From: Chloranthus sessilifolius
Lineage: Eukaryota > Streptophyta > Magnoliopsida > Chloranthales > Chloranthaceae
NCBI GenBank assembly: GCA_021018995.1
Contig: CM037590.1
Coordinates: forward strand, 79,578,097-79,642,096
Reading direction: 5' to 3'
Length of the DNA stretch: 64,000 nt
Shown here: piece after piece, positions 20,533 to 31,915 of the stretch
How positions within the stretch are numbered: the first letter of the stretch is position 1
How the letters are laid out: the number at the start of each line of letters is the position of its first letter
Notes under the pieces: model-generated
Seen by the model: only the letters and a program-made list of their open reading frames with translations
Told to the model about the DNA's origin: nothing
Database searches by the model: none
Position numbers and translations under genes: made by a program

Positions 20533-22998
20533 ATTTTTCCCTCTTAGAGTATAAGTCTGTTCGGTCAACCTTTGACCTCGACTATGACTCTCCGGAAAGG
20601 ACTTACCTTCTCCAAGGGTTTCGAAACCCTAACATGGGAAACATATGTTGAAACAATAGTATATGGCTGGACACAGGCTGAAACAATAGCTCTGTGGCTT
20701 AGGCCCCATGACCCTAATGTGGGACCATATACTGAAATAATAGTATATGACTGAACACAGGTTGAAATAATAGCTCTGTGGCTCAAATCCCATGAAAGAG
20801 GGGACCATATGCTGAAATAATAGTATATGGATGGACACAGGCTGAAACAATAGCTCTGTGGCTCAGACCCCATAACCCCAAGGCTGGAACTACTACTGAA
20901 ATAATAGTATATAGCTGAAACGTAGGCTGAAACAATAGTCTTGCACTTCAGACCCGACCCAAACCCAGGACAATCCCAAATTACACGCACTAAACCAATT
21001 GCATAATTCGATTGAACGCCACACCACCAGCGCTCAATTAGTCCTCGTCAAACCAAACTTCCCCTCCCTTTGACCGCCTTAAGACCCAATCGCGCGCCCT
21101 AACAACCACGCACAATCAGATTAAGCGTCCAATCGCAAGCGCTCAATTGGTCTACTTCAGACCTAGTCTCTAACTCCCTAGACTGCCAAAATTCTATGAT
21201 TAAACACAGTTAGTATGGCATTTAATCAGATTGTGTGTATCAAACTAGGCGTGCAATTAGTCTAATAAGACTAGGACTGGGACACCCCGGCTGAGCCAAG
21301 CAATCGGTCACTCACTAAGAAGGTCACCGATTCAAAGTGATTAAGCACCGATATAGGGCGCGCAATTCAATTAAGCACCCCGGATAGGGCGCGCAATTGA
21401 AGTTGATCGACTAATTAAACGCACCCCACAGGGCGCGTAATTAGTAAAATACTTATAAATAGATTCCCTTACTTCGACCAAAGGGGACAACACAATGACT
21501 TTGAGATTGGAGTTTCGAGTTCCTCGCCTTCAAGCTTAGGATTTTGAGATTCCTCTCTGCAGCCCTGACCTTAGGCATAATTTTCCTTCTAGTTTTTAAT
21601 TTTCAGTTTTAGTTTTAATTCTTAGCTCTTAGATCTCAGGTTTTAACTATTAATTTTTAATTTTCAGTCTTAGACCGTAACACCTTTTTAATCCGCAGTT
21701 TCAATACCTGGTTCCAATTCTCAGTTTCTAGAACCAGTTCTTAATTTAATTCACTATTTTAGATCCTATTTTCGCCCCGAAACCTCAACTTTCAGTCCTA
21801 TCATTAATCTCTGGTTCTAGTTCTTAGTTTCTAACACCAGTCCTTAATCATATGGTCTGATTTTCTGATTTCGGTCCCGATTTCAGTCTTTAAATTTTAG
21901 ATTCCAATCTTAATTTACCGATTTCTCATAGTTTTGGATTTTAAATCCCGGTTTATAGTTTAGCTCTCAACTTCTAGCCCCAAAATTTAATTCATAATTA
22001 CAATCCAAAAATTATTGACTTTTTAATCCAAAAATATCGTCTTACAATTCAAACTCAGATTATTTTAACCTTAGCCACCCGATTTGTCCAAGGGAGCTTA
22101 GGGAGGGTACCCGGGAACGAGACCGATCCTCCTTATCATAGTGCGCCAAAATCCTTTTTTTTAGATTTTCAATAAAATTAGTAGATTTTAATCAATTAGA
22201 GTTTTAATAAAACTAGTATATTTACTTTGATTAGAGTTTCAATAGAATTAGTATGTTCCTAATTTGTTTCCATAGAATTGACACGTTTGCCCTCCTAGTA
22301 GTGTGAGGAGACTCAATTAATTAGATTTCTTAGACAATTAGGATATTTAAATTAATTAGACTCCCAATAGTATTAGGAGACTTAACAAATTAGACCCCTA
22401 ATAGGATCAAAATACTCAATTAATTAGACACCTAGTACTATTAGGAGATTTAAATTAATTATACTTCTAATAAAATTAGAACACTTAAAATAATTAGATT
22501 CTGGTAGAGATAAGACATTAGATATAATCAGGCTTCTAATAGAATTAGAAGAATTAATCAAACTAAAAGCAAAAGAGCAAAAAATAAGTTAAAGTTAGGA
22601 TAACTCCAGGAGTCCTACGCGCAACCAGGCTCCCAGTAGAATCGGGAGACCTAAACTCATTAGATACAAAGCAACAAAAGGAGAACAAATTATTTAGACA
22701 CCTGAGCGACCCAGTGCTGTTGGCGTTGGCCGGCCGACGATTCAGTAAAGAAGGAATCCACACCTCCTCACAAGCGTGATCAATGGCGTGTTGCAACGTC
22801 GATAAATATCTGCAGCTGGCGATCGTAACGAACTAGGTATTTTCATCCTAAATTTACCTCTTTAATTTTAGCACTTATTATTTTCCGATTCACCACTCCA
22901 CCACCCATCGCCTGAGTCATCGCCTGAGTCCACTCGGACCGAATTGGGCCACTCTTTCTTGGGACCAAAAGGAACCCAGAAAAAGTGCGTACCAACAA
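20520..22998 (+). repeat. 3' LTR of element C (2.48 kb)
   Basis: It starts TATAGACATCC, a G-to-A change of the family's TGTAGACACC, and ends GCGTACCAACA. It is a diverged relative of the D and B LTRs, sharing AGCTCTGTGGCTCA, the GCGC-TAATT region at 20980-21440, a TATAAATA box (21452-21462), the GGTCCGA/AGAACC-rich zone and the CCAAGGGAGCTTA block near 22090. It contains its own sub-repeat array (20649-20945). The right neighbour is an interrupted PMD exon of E. Confidence 0.8.
20649..20945 (+). repeat. 80-84-bp sub-repeats in the C LTR
   Basis: Four units start at 20649, 20733, 20813 and 20897. Each contains TGAAAYAATAGTATATG and a second half-unit CAGGYTGAAAYAATAGCTCTG. D and B have only about one and a half units, so the array expanded in C. 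ORFs 20565-20990 on both strands are translations of the repeat. Confidence 0.85.
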
Positions 22999-23736
22999 GG
23001 GCACACTCAGGGTCAACGACAGCATCCATATCAGGCTGGTCCGGATCAACCAAATCATTGGTCTCGAACAGATCCGCCAACCAAGATAACTTGACCTTAG
23101 AGCCGGTCATATGGTTGGGGGGGGGGGGAGTCCCCAATCAATAGGATAACCTCCGCACGGTCAGGAATGCGAGCATAGAATACTAGCACCCCTCCTATCG
23201 CAATCACCGTGATCATGGACCAATCAACAAGGGTGATGGTCACCTCAGCCACGGACATGTGGAAGGTCATCGTCTCCGGACGAAACCTCTCCACTAAGGC
23301 CTTCACGTAGGTTGAATCACCCCTCATAGCAGGGCAAGATAAGAATTCTCCAAAGCCAGCCTGAGCTAGAAGGAACCTCACGACATGAGGGAGATGGTTG
23401 TAAAAGCGCTAGAGGTTGAACCAGCCTCCATGGAACATGATTGGAGGCAAGGACTGCATAAAAAAAAATGGGAAATGTCAGATCCTTGAACAAAGAAGCA
23501 CGAAAAAATGGAAGCAACCAAGGAATGCATTTTTTACCTGACTAGTGATCCCAAAGTTGGAAATGTGGGTGTACTGCTGATGGAACAACCCACTGCGGGC
23601 CGCCTCGCCTTGCATCTCGTTCTAGCTACGAGAGGAGCGCTACACCTGAATAAGGCACTCATCCCTAATACCGAAGATCACGTCGGAGCTACCCTCCCGG
23701 TCCTGGTCCTCCACACTTGAGTGACTACGTGGCATC
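22999..23736 (-). pseudogene. Antisense plant mobile domain (PMD) gene of element E, truncated by C
   Basis: The first exon seen runs 23736 to 23538, after a TTTCAG acceptor and up to a CAG|GTAAAA donor, and starts MPRSHSSVEDQDREG. It has two in-frame stops and includes HISNFGITSQ. The second exon starts at 23453 after TTATGCAG and reads through FHGGWFNL, RFLLAQAGFGEF, then ALVERFRPETMTFHMSVAEVTITLVDW and KLSWLADLF. The ERFRPET.TFH...E.TITL.D pattern is the conserved core of the plant mobile domain (aminotransferase-like, PF10536-type). A G homopolymer near 23120 shifts the frame. The gene stops at the LTR of C. PMD proteins occur in plant hosts (the MAIL/MAIN group, linked to silencing) and in transposons. 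Confidence 0.75.
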
Positions 23737-24344
23737 CTGAAAGGAGATATACAAATGACAAGCATTAGGAGATGATAAGAAAAAGGAAATCAATTGTTTT
23801 GCTAGCAACAACGGACCAAAGGAAGGTAAGTATGCCTCATTCCTGCCAAAATTTCCAAACAAAATCAAAAGAGGATAGGTACCGTTGTTTAATTTCAACA
23901 AAAAAAACCCGCACATACATGTTCATTTTAAATTCAAAAAAGGGGGGGTGTCAAAAGGAAGTTTTAGAAAAAGCCCCATTTTCTTGGTCATGAGAAAGGG
24001 CGTTTAAATTTCAAATGTTAGAGCAAAATATCCTCGCATTTCCTCGACCAATATCCTCATAAAAGAGTGCATACAAATCAATCAAAACACCCTTAGGAGT
24101 TTACATTCACAAAAAATATCATTTTGCAAAAGCCCTAATTACACAAAAAAAAATCAAGAAAATAAAAACAAATGGGCACAAATTGATCAAGTTTTCACCA
24201 AACTCCATGCAAATGCATACAAATTAATCAAATGGATTACAAATATTTCTTTTTTCCAAGAGAAACCATCATTCTATCACCCAGAGGTAAAAATCCTAAC
24301 TACATTGTGGAAAAAGCAAGAAATTCAAGAAAAAAATGGTTACC

Positions 24345-24576
24345 TTGATTGAAAAGTAAAAACCCTAGATCCGGTGTAGAATGCGTGATTGATTGGCAAT
24401 GATAACACCGGCGCGATGTCGATGTTTAAATCGAGTTGATGGAACACAAGAAGGGGCTCCCGTTTCGGTTTGGAGAGATTGAGAAGGAATATTTTTGAAA
24501 AATATGCTATTTTCGGGTCTTTGCTCGTACCTGGTCGTTTTAAACAATAAAATGGCCTAGCGTGTATAATATACAT
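24345..24576 (-). other. Probable 5' leader exon of the E antisense gene
   Basis: On the minus strand a C/A-rich leader (CTCAATCTCTCCAAACCG...CTAGGGTTTTTACTTTTC) ends at a possible donor CAAG|GTAACC near 24345. This resembles plant 5' untranslated exons, and it starts within the palindrome array at 24555-24725. Frames in it (24340-24576) have no family match. Placement as the leader is inference. Confidence 0.35.
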
Positions 24577-24725
24577 GCTAGGCTTATTTTTCCCAGAAAT
24601 GGCCTAGTGTGTATAATATACACGCTAGGCTTATTTTCTCCCAGATTTGGCCTAGAGTGTAAAATATACACGCTATGCTTATTTTTTCGGGAATTGGCCT
24701 AGCATGTGTGATATTCACGCGAGGT
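24555..24725 (+). repeat. Array 1 of 29-bp palindromes in element E
   Basis: Four copies start at 24555, 24602, 24650 and 24697, a 47-48-bp period. Each is a 29-bp near-perfect palindrome with arms GCCTAGCGTGTATA / TATACATGCTAGGC, and is followed by an 18-bp spacer like TTATTTTTCCCAGAAATG. The last copy is the most decayed. Confidence 0.9.
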
Positions 24726-25065
24726 TTACGTTTTCCTCCATGCAATTGTTCTTTTTACCCAGATTAAGCCTTGTAGGCATATTATGCGGGCGAGATGCCG
24801 GAGTCTCATACAATAATATATAAACCCAAAAAATATATATATATAAAACCCAAAAAATGAAAAAAACTAAACAAAAATAAAACAAATAAAAGATGAAGAA
24901 AAAGAAAGGATGGTGAAAAGTTTACTATCACAAAAGTGGCACACATCCAAAAAAGCATGTCGGCCTCCATTTGATCAGCTTGGGAAGTTGTGCTAAAATA
25001 AAAATATTTAGGGTCGATGAGCAGGCTCAAAAATATGTGGTCTAAAAATATGTGGCACACACTAA

Positions 25066-25190
25066 GCCTAGCGTGTATATTATACACACTAGGCCATTTC
25101 TGGGAAAAATAAGCCTAGCGTGTATATTATACACTCTAGCGTGTATATTATACACACTAGGCCTAGCGTGTATATTATACACTCTAAGCG
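25066..25190 (-). repeat. Array 2 of 29-bp palindromes in element E, inverted relative to array 1
   Basis: Copies start near 25066, 25113, 25135 and 25161. The spacer CATTTCTGGGAAAAATAA is the exact reverse complement of the array 1 spacer, so the two arrays face each other across about 340 bp. Units here overlap or have lost spacers. A single copy is also present in the E LTR at 26199-26227, with a half-site near 26106. Confidence 0.88.
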
Positions 25191-25680
25191 TTGCGACATC
25201 AATATTTGTTTTGCTCGAGTAGTTGTGCGAAATTAACTTCAGGATAGTTGGGTTCGCCCAAAAATCTCGAACCCTACTTCGCGTAGGGGCACCCGTGGCT
25301 AATCAAATGGGGCAATCAATGCCTCATGAGATTTAGCACAAAATATAGATCTTCGTGTCATTGCTTTACGCTAATCTTTAAGTATAGGTCGATCTCCCTC
25401 CCACTCATAGGGTAGTCTTGTTTGAAATGAAACTCAAACATCGTGCATTTTCAAATAAACTATCAAAGTTTTTCCTAGTAATATCGCTAAGCACATGTGG
25501 ACCGGTAGCCTTAAGAAACGGACGTTTACCCATGTATTGGGCTTCCCTTACTCTCGAGTGGCGCACGTTTTTCCAACTGTCGGGCTTACGTCACTCTCCA
25601 TTTTGTTGTCTCTTTTTCATTACTTTCTTGATGTTTGAGGTTTGCTTTAAAGATAGCGGGCCCTTGAGCATTGCCTTGGG

Positions 25681-25744
25681 CCTCTTTGTATGTCTCTTTT
25701 TTTGGCATGCGATCACTAGTGATCGAATACCAAAGAGGGGAATC
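25681..25744 (+). promoter_or_regulatory. Polypurine tract of element E in a hairpin
   Basis: The tract AAAGAGGGGAATC abuts the LTR. CCTCTTTG at 25681-25688 is exactly complementary to CAAAGAGG at 25731-25738. Between them lies a 16-bp perfect palindrome CGATCACTAGTGATCG (25710-25725). The fold therefore pairs the polypurine tract, as in D and B, though with a different sequence. Confidence 0.65.
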
Positions 25745-26446
25745 TGTAGACACCCAAATTTAGCCCAAGGCTCAATCGACACATACTTCGAGCAAGGTGT
25801 ACCTTCGAGCTTCTGAAAGCATCTCCTAAAGTCTTAGGAATCATCCCAAAACTCTTAAGAACCTTTCTTAGACCCTGAGGAATCAACCCTAACCCATAGA
25901 ACCCTTCCCAAACCCATTTTGAATCTTCCTGAGCAGTGGATGGAAAGAGGAATGCCAAGGTATGCATAGACCTCTATTAGAGCTCAAGCCTATACCATTG
26001 GAAATTTAATGTTCCCAACTTTCCAATGAGCCAAGAATCGCCTCAAGCTGAGTTGTATATCAAAAGTTACGGTGGTTTGAAAATTATAGAGAAATACAGG
26101 AAATTATACATGCTAGGCAAAATTGGCCTCTTCCCTCAGAATTGAGCTCTAGAACGGGCCTTAGACTTTCCTATTTTCTTAGGGAACACTGTTCCCAAGC
26201 CTAGCATGTATAATATACATGCTAGGCTTATGAATAGTGTTTTTTGGGAAAATATCCAGATTTCAAATTTGGGTTTGACTTGTTGACCACCCCAAAGTTT
26301 GAGATAGGTTTCTTTAGGACTGTTGCACCCACATTAGTTCTATTTACAACCTTTTATCCATTTAAAGCCCCACCATATCATCTACCGTTAAACCCATTTT
26401 CCACCTATCTAAGTTTCCAAAAACCTAGAATACCTTAGATCCCTAG
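25745..26446 (+). repeat. Left part of the E LTR, up to the B insertion
   Basis: It starts TGTAGACACCCAAATTTAGC. It contains one 29-bp palindrome (26199-26227) and T/C-rich DNA, and is cut by B at CCTAG (26442-26446). The LTR resumes at 49893 with CCTAT. Taken together it is about 1.4 kb. This part has no coding signal. Confidence 0.65.
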
Positions 26447-28770
26447 TGTTGGTGCGCCCTTTTTTTAGGTTCCTCTTGGTTCCCGTTGAATAAGTGGCTT
26501 CCAATTCTGTCCTGTCGGACTCTAGCGATGCGGTGTATGTGATAAGGTGGGGATAAATAGTAATAGGAGGAATTTTCTAGGATGATTCCTAGTTGATTTG
26601 CGATTGCCAGCTGCAGATATTTATCGACGCTGCAATACGTCAATGATCACGCGTTTAAGTGGGTGTGGATCACTTCTATACTGAATCATCCACCTGCGAA
26701 CGTTAACAGTAGTGTCCTCTTTTAATTAGATAGTTTCAACTTTCTTTTTAGTTTCTCTTGTTACTGTTATGGTCGATTAACATTCCTTTTTTTATTTTAA
26801 ATTATAATTAGGTGAGCTTATTATGACAGGTTATTTCAGTATCCTGATGCTATCAGGAGTCCAATTATTTTTCAGTTTCTCAGTATTATTAGGAGTCCAA
26901 TTAATATCAAAGTCCTGGCTCTACTAAGAGTCCAATCAATTCCAGTCTCATACTGGTACTAGGAGTGCATGTGTATCAATTTCAATAATATTGCAATTAA
27001 AAAAAAAGTCCAATTATATCGCAATTCTATATGAAGCAGGTATACTGATTGTATTACAATTATAACTAAAGCAATTTAAGTAGTCCTACTAGAATTCTAA
27101 TTAAAGAAGACACAAAAAACTAATTTTACTACGACTCTGATTAAAGCAATAAATTAACTTACTAAAATATAAGTAAATAATTGATGAAATAATATTAATT
27201 TTTATTATTTTTAAATCATAATCTATGGATTGGATATGGCAAGAATCTAACGAATAATAAGTAAATTAACTTTCCTGAATTCTGATTTAAGATAATAGAC
27301 TAACTAAACTAGAATACTAAATTGAATCAAAGCAAATAATATATAGAAGCCTAGTAGATGCAAGTAATCAATTAAACTACAATAAAAACTAATTAAAATT
27401 GACTAAGTGATCCTAAGCAATCTAAAAAAAGGGGGTTGGGCCCGCTATCCTAAGGAGGATTGGCTTCGTTCTCGAGTACCCTCCATAAGCTCCCGTGGGC
27501 AAATCGAATGGCTGAGATAAAAAGATAGATTGGTAATTGAATAAATAAAAAAGGTATTTTTGGAATGGAATTTGAGATTATAATAGGAAATTAAATTAAG
27601 AGACTAAAGTTATGAACTGAAATTTATAGTTTTGGATTTTTTGATGGTATGAAAATATAGAATTAAAATTTAGGACTGAATTCGGGTCCGAAATCAGAAA
27701 AATCAAGTTGTATGATAAGGACTGGTTTTCAACTCTGAGGGTCAGAACCAGAAATTAATGATAGGACTGTGGATTAAGATTTTGGAGTTGAATCAAAGTA
27801 TAAAGTCGGTGGATCAGACCGTTAGATTAAGAATCGGTTCTAGAAACAGAGATCTAGAATCGGATATAGAGAATTTCGGTCCGAAGAGGGTGCTACGAAC
27901 TAAAAATTAGAAATTGAATTGAATAATTAAACTAAGGGAGAAATCCTAAGTCTAAAATAAAATTAAAGTTTTACCTAAGGTCGGGGCTGCGGTGAGAAAT
28001 CTCGGAGTTTGAATCTCAAAATCATGACTAATTTGCTCTAGGGATCCGTTCTCGGAGCTCTCTGGTTTTAGAATTTACGCTCTCATTTCTCAAAATTTAC
28101 AACCTCCTCTCTCTTCGAGAAAAAGAGTTTTTATAGGTTTTCCTTCAATTACGCGCCTGTTTCAGGGCGTTTAATTGAATTATGCGCTAGTTTTCTAGCG
28201 CTTAATCGCTTTGAGTCGGTCACCGACTCAGTGAGCGACGGGCTAAATTACTTAGCAGGCGTGTGGTGGGACATGCATAATTCGATTAAGCGTGTTACCT
28301 GAAGTGCTTAATCAAGGAAACGTAGGAGTCAAGGGTGGGAGACTAGGTCGGGCGTAGGCCAATTGCGTGCTAGTGGTGTAGCGCTTAATCCGATGGCGCG
28401 TCTGTTTCCAGGCGCGTAATCGAGTCTCGAAATGGTCTGTGAAAGGAAGGTTGGTCTGAAAGGGGACTGATTGTGTGCTTGTGGTTCTGCACATGCTCAA
28501 ATTACGTGCAGGTTTTCAGGCGCTTAATTTAGGGTTGCCCGGGTATGGTCTCAAGAATGGAATGCAAAACTATTATTTCAGTCTGCATTCTGACTATATA
28601 CTATTACTTAGTATATAGCCTCCCTACGTTGGGATCTGTGCCACAAAGCTATTATTTCAACCTGTGTTTAGCCATGTACAGTTGCATGGTCCCATGCCGA
28701 GGGTTAAAAAGGTCAAGGGCTGACCAAACGAATTCGTGTACTCTGAGAGGGCGAAATGGGGGTGTCTACA
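26447..28770 (-). repeat. 3' LTR of element B (2.32 kb)
   Basis: On the minus strand it starts TGTAGACACCCCC (28770) and ends GCGCACCAACA (26447). It is collinear with the other B LTR and with D. It lacks about 30 bp near 28258 (around GGTTTCCTTGTCCTAACG) that the 5' LTR retains. A TATA box, CTATAAAAA on the minus strand, lies at about 28127-28136 after the GCGC-TAATT motif cluster. Confidence 0.88.
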
Positions 28771-28829
28771 GATGCCCCTCTTCGACTCGCTCTTATAAAG
28801 TAAGAACGCGTCGAAGAAGTAGACACCCC
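28759..28829 (-). promoter_or_regulatory. Polypurine tract and hairpin of element B
   Basis: On the minus strand GAAGAGGGGCATC (28783-28771) precedes the LTR. GGGGTGTCTAC (28759-28769) and GTAGACACCCC (28819-28829) form an 11-bp perfect inverted repeat enclosing it, the same design as D. Confidence 0.75.
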
Positions 28830-31344
28830 ACTTTCGAGGTGCCTTCCCATTTCTTGAGAATTCACAAATGTGAATTGGTGATGCTGACATGACAAGCTTG
28901 GCTTTTTTATCTATCAGCACAAGCTAAATGGAGCATTTGAAGGGCAAATAGTAGTTGTCGAAGGGCATATTACGGGTCTGTGGGTGCATGGCGCATCCCG
29001 TCGCATGGCGCGAGCTAACAGAGGGATTTTATACAATCGAGGTACCGGGGCATCAATCAAATGTCCAAAATAAGGTCCAGGGACCGATAATAAAGAGATG
29101 AAATAGTATGTAGTATCGAGAGCTTTTGCAAGTCATGTCAAACCGGGTGCGTCATCGCTCACACCAATGCGCGTTAGGCATTCTGTTTCTAATAGATATT
29201 TGTAAGTTCTCAGATTGAGTATACTCATTGTTTGGCTTCCCAGGGAAATGGTTGATTTGGGCTGATAAGTGAGGTAAATTTTGTGAAGTGTGCTCAGTTG
29301 AATTCTGCGCAGTGGCATATGCATTCGATTCATCTGGAGTTTTTTTTTTTTTTTTTTTTTTTTGCATCTGCACAAGTGATCCTACGCAGTGGCTTATGCG
29401 CTTGACTGCGAGTTCAGAGGGCTTTGGGATTTAAAGGTCAAGGCTAAGTGTAGTTGGTTGTGGTATTTAAAGAGAGGTGAGTCGGGTCTATGTATTTCGT
29501 TCATTTTGTTCTTTTTCTTTTTTTTACTTTTTTTTTTTTTGCTTTTGCTTTGCAAGTAAGAGAAGAAAGATTTTTGAAATAAAAGATTTTAGAATGAGTA
29601 AGGGGTTTTGAAATTTTGGAGATTTTAACTTAAGATCAATTCGGTGATAAAATGACGGAAAACGTGGCTTCCTAAATGTCGCTGAGCAGATCCACCGATA
29701 CGGGATTTGTCGGATACTCCATCTATCCTTCTTGATGAATACTGATGATTGTCTCTTATGGGAGGACTACAGTAATTCACGAGTTGAGAGATACGGGTTT
29801 TGAAAATATTTTGACTTAATTATAGATAATTATAATTTAGAAGAAATATCGAGTAATTGAAAAAAGGGGTAGTACTTACCTGGGGGTTATACTTACCTGA
29901 ATTGTGCTGTGGGACCTTGGGAATATTGTGGTAGTGGTACTTTGATAATATTGTACCGTCGATATGGGACTCGGTGGCTATCATTGTAATGCAATGTTTC
30001 GGGTGCAATGTCGTACTAGGGTACCCCGGGGATTTCTTTTTTCTTTTCGCTTGTTGCTTAAGCGGTGGTTGGCAGTTGTTGGCGTGATGTCGCGATGGGG
30101 CCTTGGTGATTGTAGTGGTACCACGATGGGACTTGAGAGGTATTGCTGGGATGTTCGCGCTGTAGCTTGGCAGTAGTGAAATGCGATGGGACGTGGAGTA
30201 GTCCCACGTCTTCCTTCCTTTCTATTACAGTGGCGTCTAGTAGGTTTGTGGCGAGCACTTCGGGGGCAGGCTCTATGTTTCGGCGATGGGACGTGCTCGT
30301 GCTTTCTCCCTTTCTTCTTTTAGTGCGACCGGTGTTGTTTGAAAATTTTTTTTTGGGTAGTGGTGTCTGCGATGGAAAGTGAGCTAAGCGTTATGCTAGA
30401 TAGGGTGTTAATGTGATAAGTGTGTCTAGTTTCTTTCTTTGGCAGATCTTGGGTTTTAGTGAGATTATCTTGTAGTTGCGTTGTGATTGACTTAGTTTTT
30501 TTATTGTTTGGTGTATTTGCATTTTCGGAAGATTTATTATTGGCTTTTCGCGATGGGCCATGAGGGCATGGCAATAATTTTGCGATGGGACTGAATGTCA
30601 GGGTGGTATTATGTGTGTGTGTTTTCATTGTGGTGGGACGTTCTTGAGTGGCTGCATGATGGAGCGAGATGGTTTCGATTAAGATGAAATGAACGATGTA
30701 GTGAGGGGGTGATGGTGTCACGTGGGGCATATATGTTTTGTCTGTAATAGGGCCAGAGGCATGGCCAACATTTTTTTTTTGGTTACGCGATGGGACAACA
30801 GTGAGTAACGGTCCCTTTTCACTCTAACTGGCTCATGAGGCTATGCGATGGGACAAAGGGGACACTCGCTCGAAAAGGGGTAAATTTCGACCAAAATCGG
30901 GAATTAAACACCTGATATCACCCGTTGAAACTGATCATGCGCCTGATTCAAGGCATGCAATTCAGGGTCTAAAGGAAGTATTTACGCGTGTGTAGGTTAA
31001 CCTGTGATTGGATTGCGCGCAATAATTATTGTGCATGATCGGAGTGTTACCGTGTCATCGGGGCAGGCGACTTTTTTGTCTTCCACAGCTACTGTGACGT
31101 TTAAACTGGTTACGCGATATAGCAAGGGCGCAGGATTGGAGAGTAACCAGGTCACTATGCGGGTGACCTTTCACATTGAGCATCAACTATTTGTCATTCA
31201 ATTGGATTGCATGGGATCGGCAGGTCGCTCTATCTGTGTGGTCGACAGTCATATTGCGCGCCTGGTAAGGAGTGTGGGTTTTGGATTGAGCGCAATGTGT
31301 GTAGCACATGATTAAATTAAGCACATTTTTCCATGTGCGTGATC
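28830..31344. other. 3' internal region of B, motif-rich and non-coding
   Basis: The first 350 bp match D 1-400 and C before their LTRs. A run of about 25 T starts at 29339, a second T-rich patch is near 29520-29540. CGATGGGAC-type motifs occur near 30125, 30184, 30284, 30584, 30788 and 30845, with several variants. GCGC-TAATT motifs resume near 30930-31030 and 31255. Translated frames (for example 29964-30382, 31004-31315) show no family feature or codon pattern and are not called as genes. Confidence 0.55.
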
Positions 31345-31915
31345 AGGGCCGTGCTTTGTATAAGCGGGGGAACTTCATTTGCTTTTCATTCTCGGGTTTA
31401 GTCTCGAGTCTTGACTTTTCTGAGTGTTCTAGCATTCTGAGATTCGTGTTTCAGCTATATTGAGTAATCTAACCGTCAGATTGGGATGGGGTTTTTTCTT
31501 ACATTCGTCATTTCGCGTGATCTTCATCCTAGTGTGAGGTATGGGGGTAGTATTATTCTGGGAATGGGAGGTATTGGGAATAAGGGCGCCGGTCTTCACA
31601 CCGTTCCTTTCTAGGGAGCAGTGAAGGCAGCATTGATAGGGCGGCGATGGAGGAAGTGAAGATGGCAGGGAAAGGAGGTGTTGTACATGGAGGGATGTAT
31701 CCCTAACCCATTTTTCGTCTCTTCTGTCGGTGGCTCATTTAAGTTCTCCAAGTCTGGTGGCAACATCTTTGAAGCTTCTGATTGGATGTTCTGCTCCTCG
31801 TTTTGGCTCATTGTAATTCTGTTTTTCGTTTTGAGTTGTATGTTAGATTTTAGGTTTTCGTTTTAGGTTGTAATTCGAGAGGTATGCCTCTAGTGATATT
31901 TATAAAACTTTAAAT
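31345..31915 (+). other. Conserved small antisense block 2 of element B
   Basis: Collinear with 17395-17910 of C. A GTATAAGC box is followed by about 300 bp of leader, a short frame containing MEGCIPNPFFV and IFEASDWMFCSSFW (start 31678 or in-frame MEGC), then GAGGTATGCCTC and TATAAATAAAAG. Shared residues with C are EGCIP.P and ASDW. Whether it is translated is unknown; the conserved ending GGTATGCC could be a 3'-end hairpin. Confidence 0.4.

Larger units (their letters stand above)
2854..22998 (+). mobile_element. Element C: 3' part of a Tat/Ogre-like element, split by A
   Basis: The unit consists of internal sequence (2854-3193 and 14692-20519) and a 3' LTR (20520-22998). The internal part is collinear, in reverse complement, with B from about 37480 down to 28771: antisense-gene exons, antisense promoter, two small conserved blocks, a motif-rich region, polypurine tract and LTR. 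Gag, protease, RT and integrase are not visible and would lie left of D. A is inserted in exon 8 of the antisense gene and D in exon 10. The right border interrupts the PMD exon of E, so C is younger than E and older than A and D. Confidence 0.75.
22999..26446 (+). mobile_element. Element E, left part: third Tat-like element with an antisense PMD gene
   Basis: Orientation is set by the polypurine tract AAAGAGGGGAATC (25732-25744) before an LTR starting TGTAGACACCC (25745). Left of it are an antisense PMD gene (22999-23736), its probable 5' region (to about 24600) and two palindrome arrays. C cuts the PMD gene at 22999 and B cuts the LTR at 26446. Tat-like family is inferred from the shared LTR start, polypurine tract form and antisense PMD layout; no E pol is visible. 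The stretches 23737-24344 and 25191-25680 show no gene. Confidence 0.6.

Noticed and set aside
20565..20990. Tyr/Ser-rich ORFs in the C LTR as a protein
   Set aside because: They follow the 80-84-bp repeat on both strands.
421..22998. Reading the D LTR and the C LTR as the 5' and 3' LTRs of one element
   Set aside because: Both LTRs are preceded by the 3' internal end with a polypurine tract, and the DNA after the D LTR is an antisense-gene exon rather than a primer-binding site and gag.
24555..25190. CRISPR-like array
   Set aside because: The repeats are palindromes with a conserved, not unique, spacer, in plant retroelement DNA with no cas genes.
31004..31315. 103-codon plus-strand ORF in the B 3' region
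   Set aside because: No recognisable motif and no counterpart in C at the matching position.
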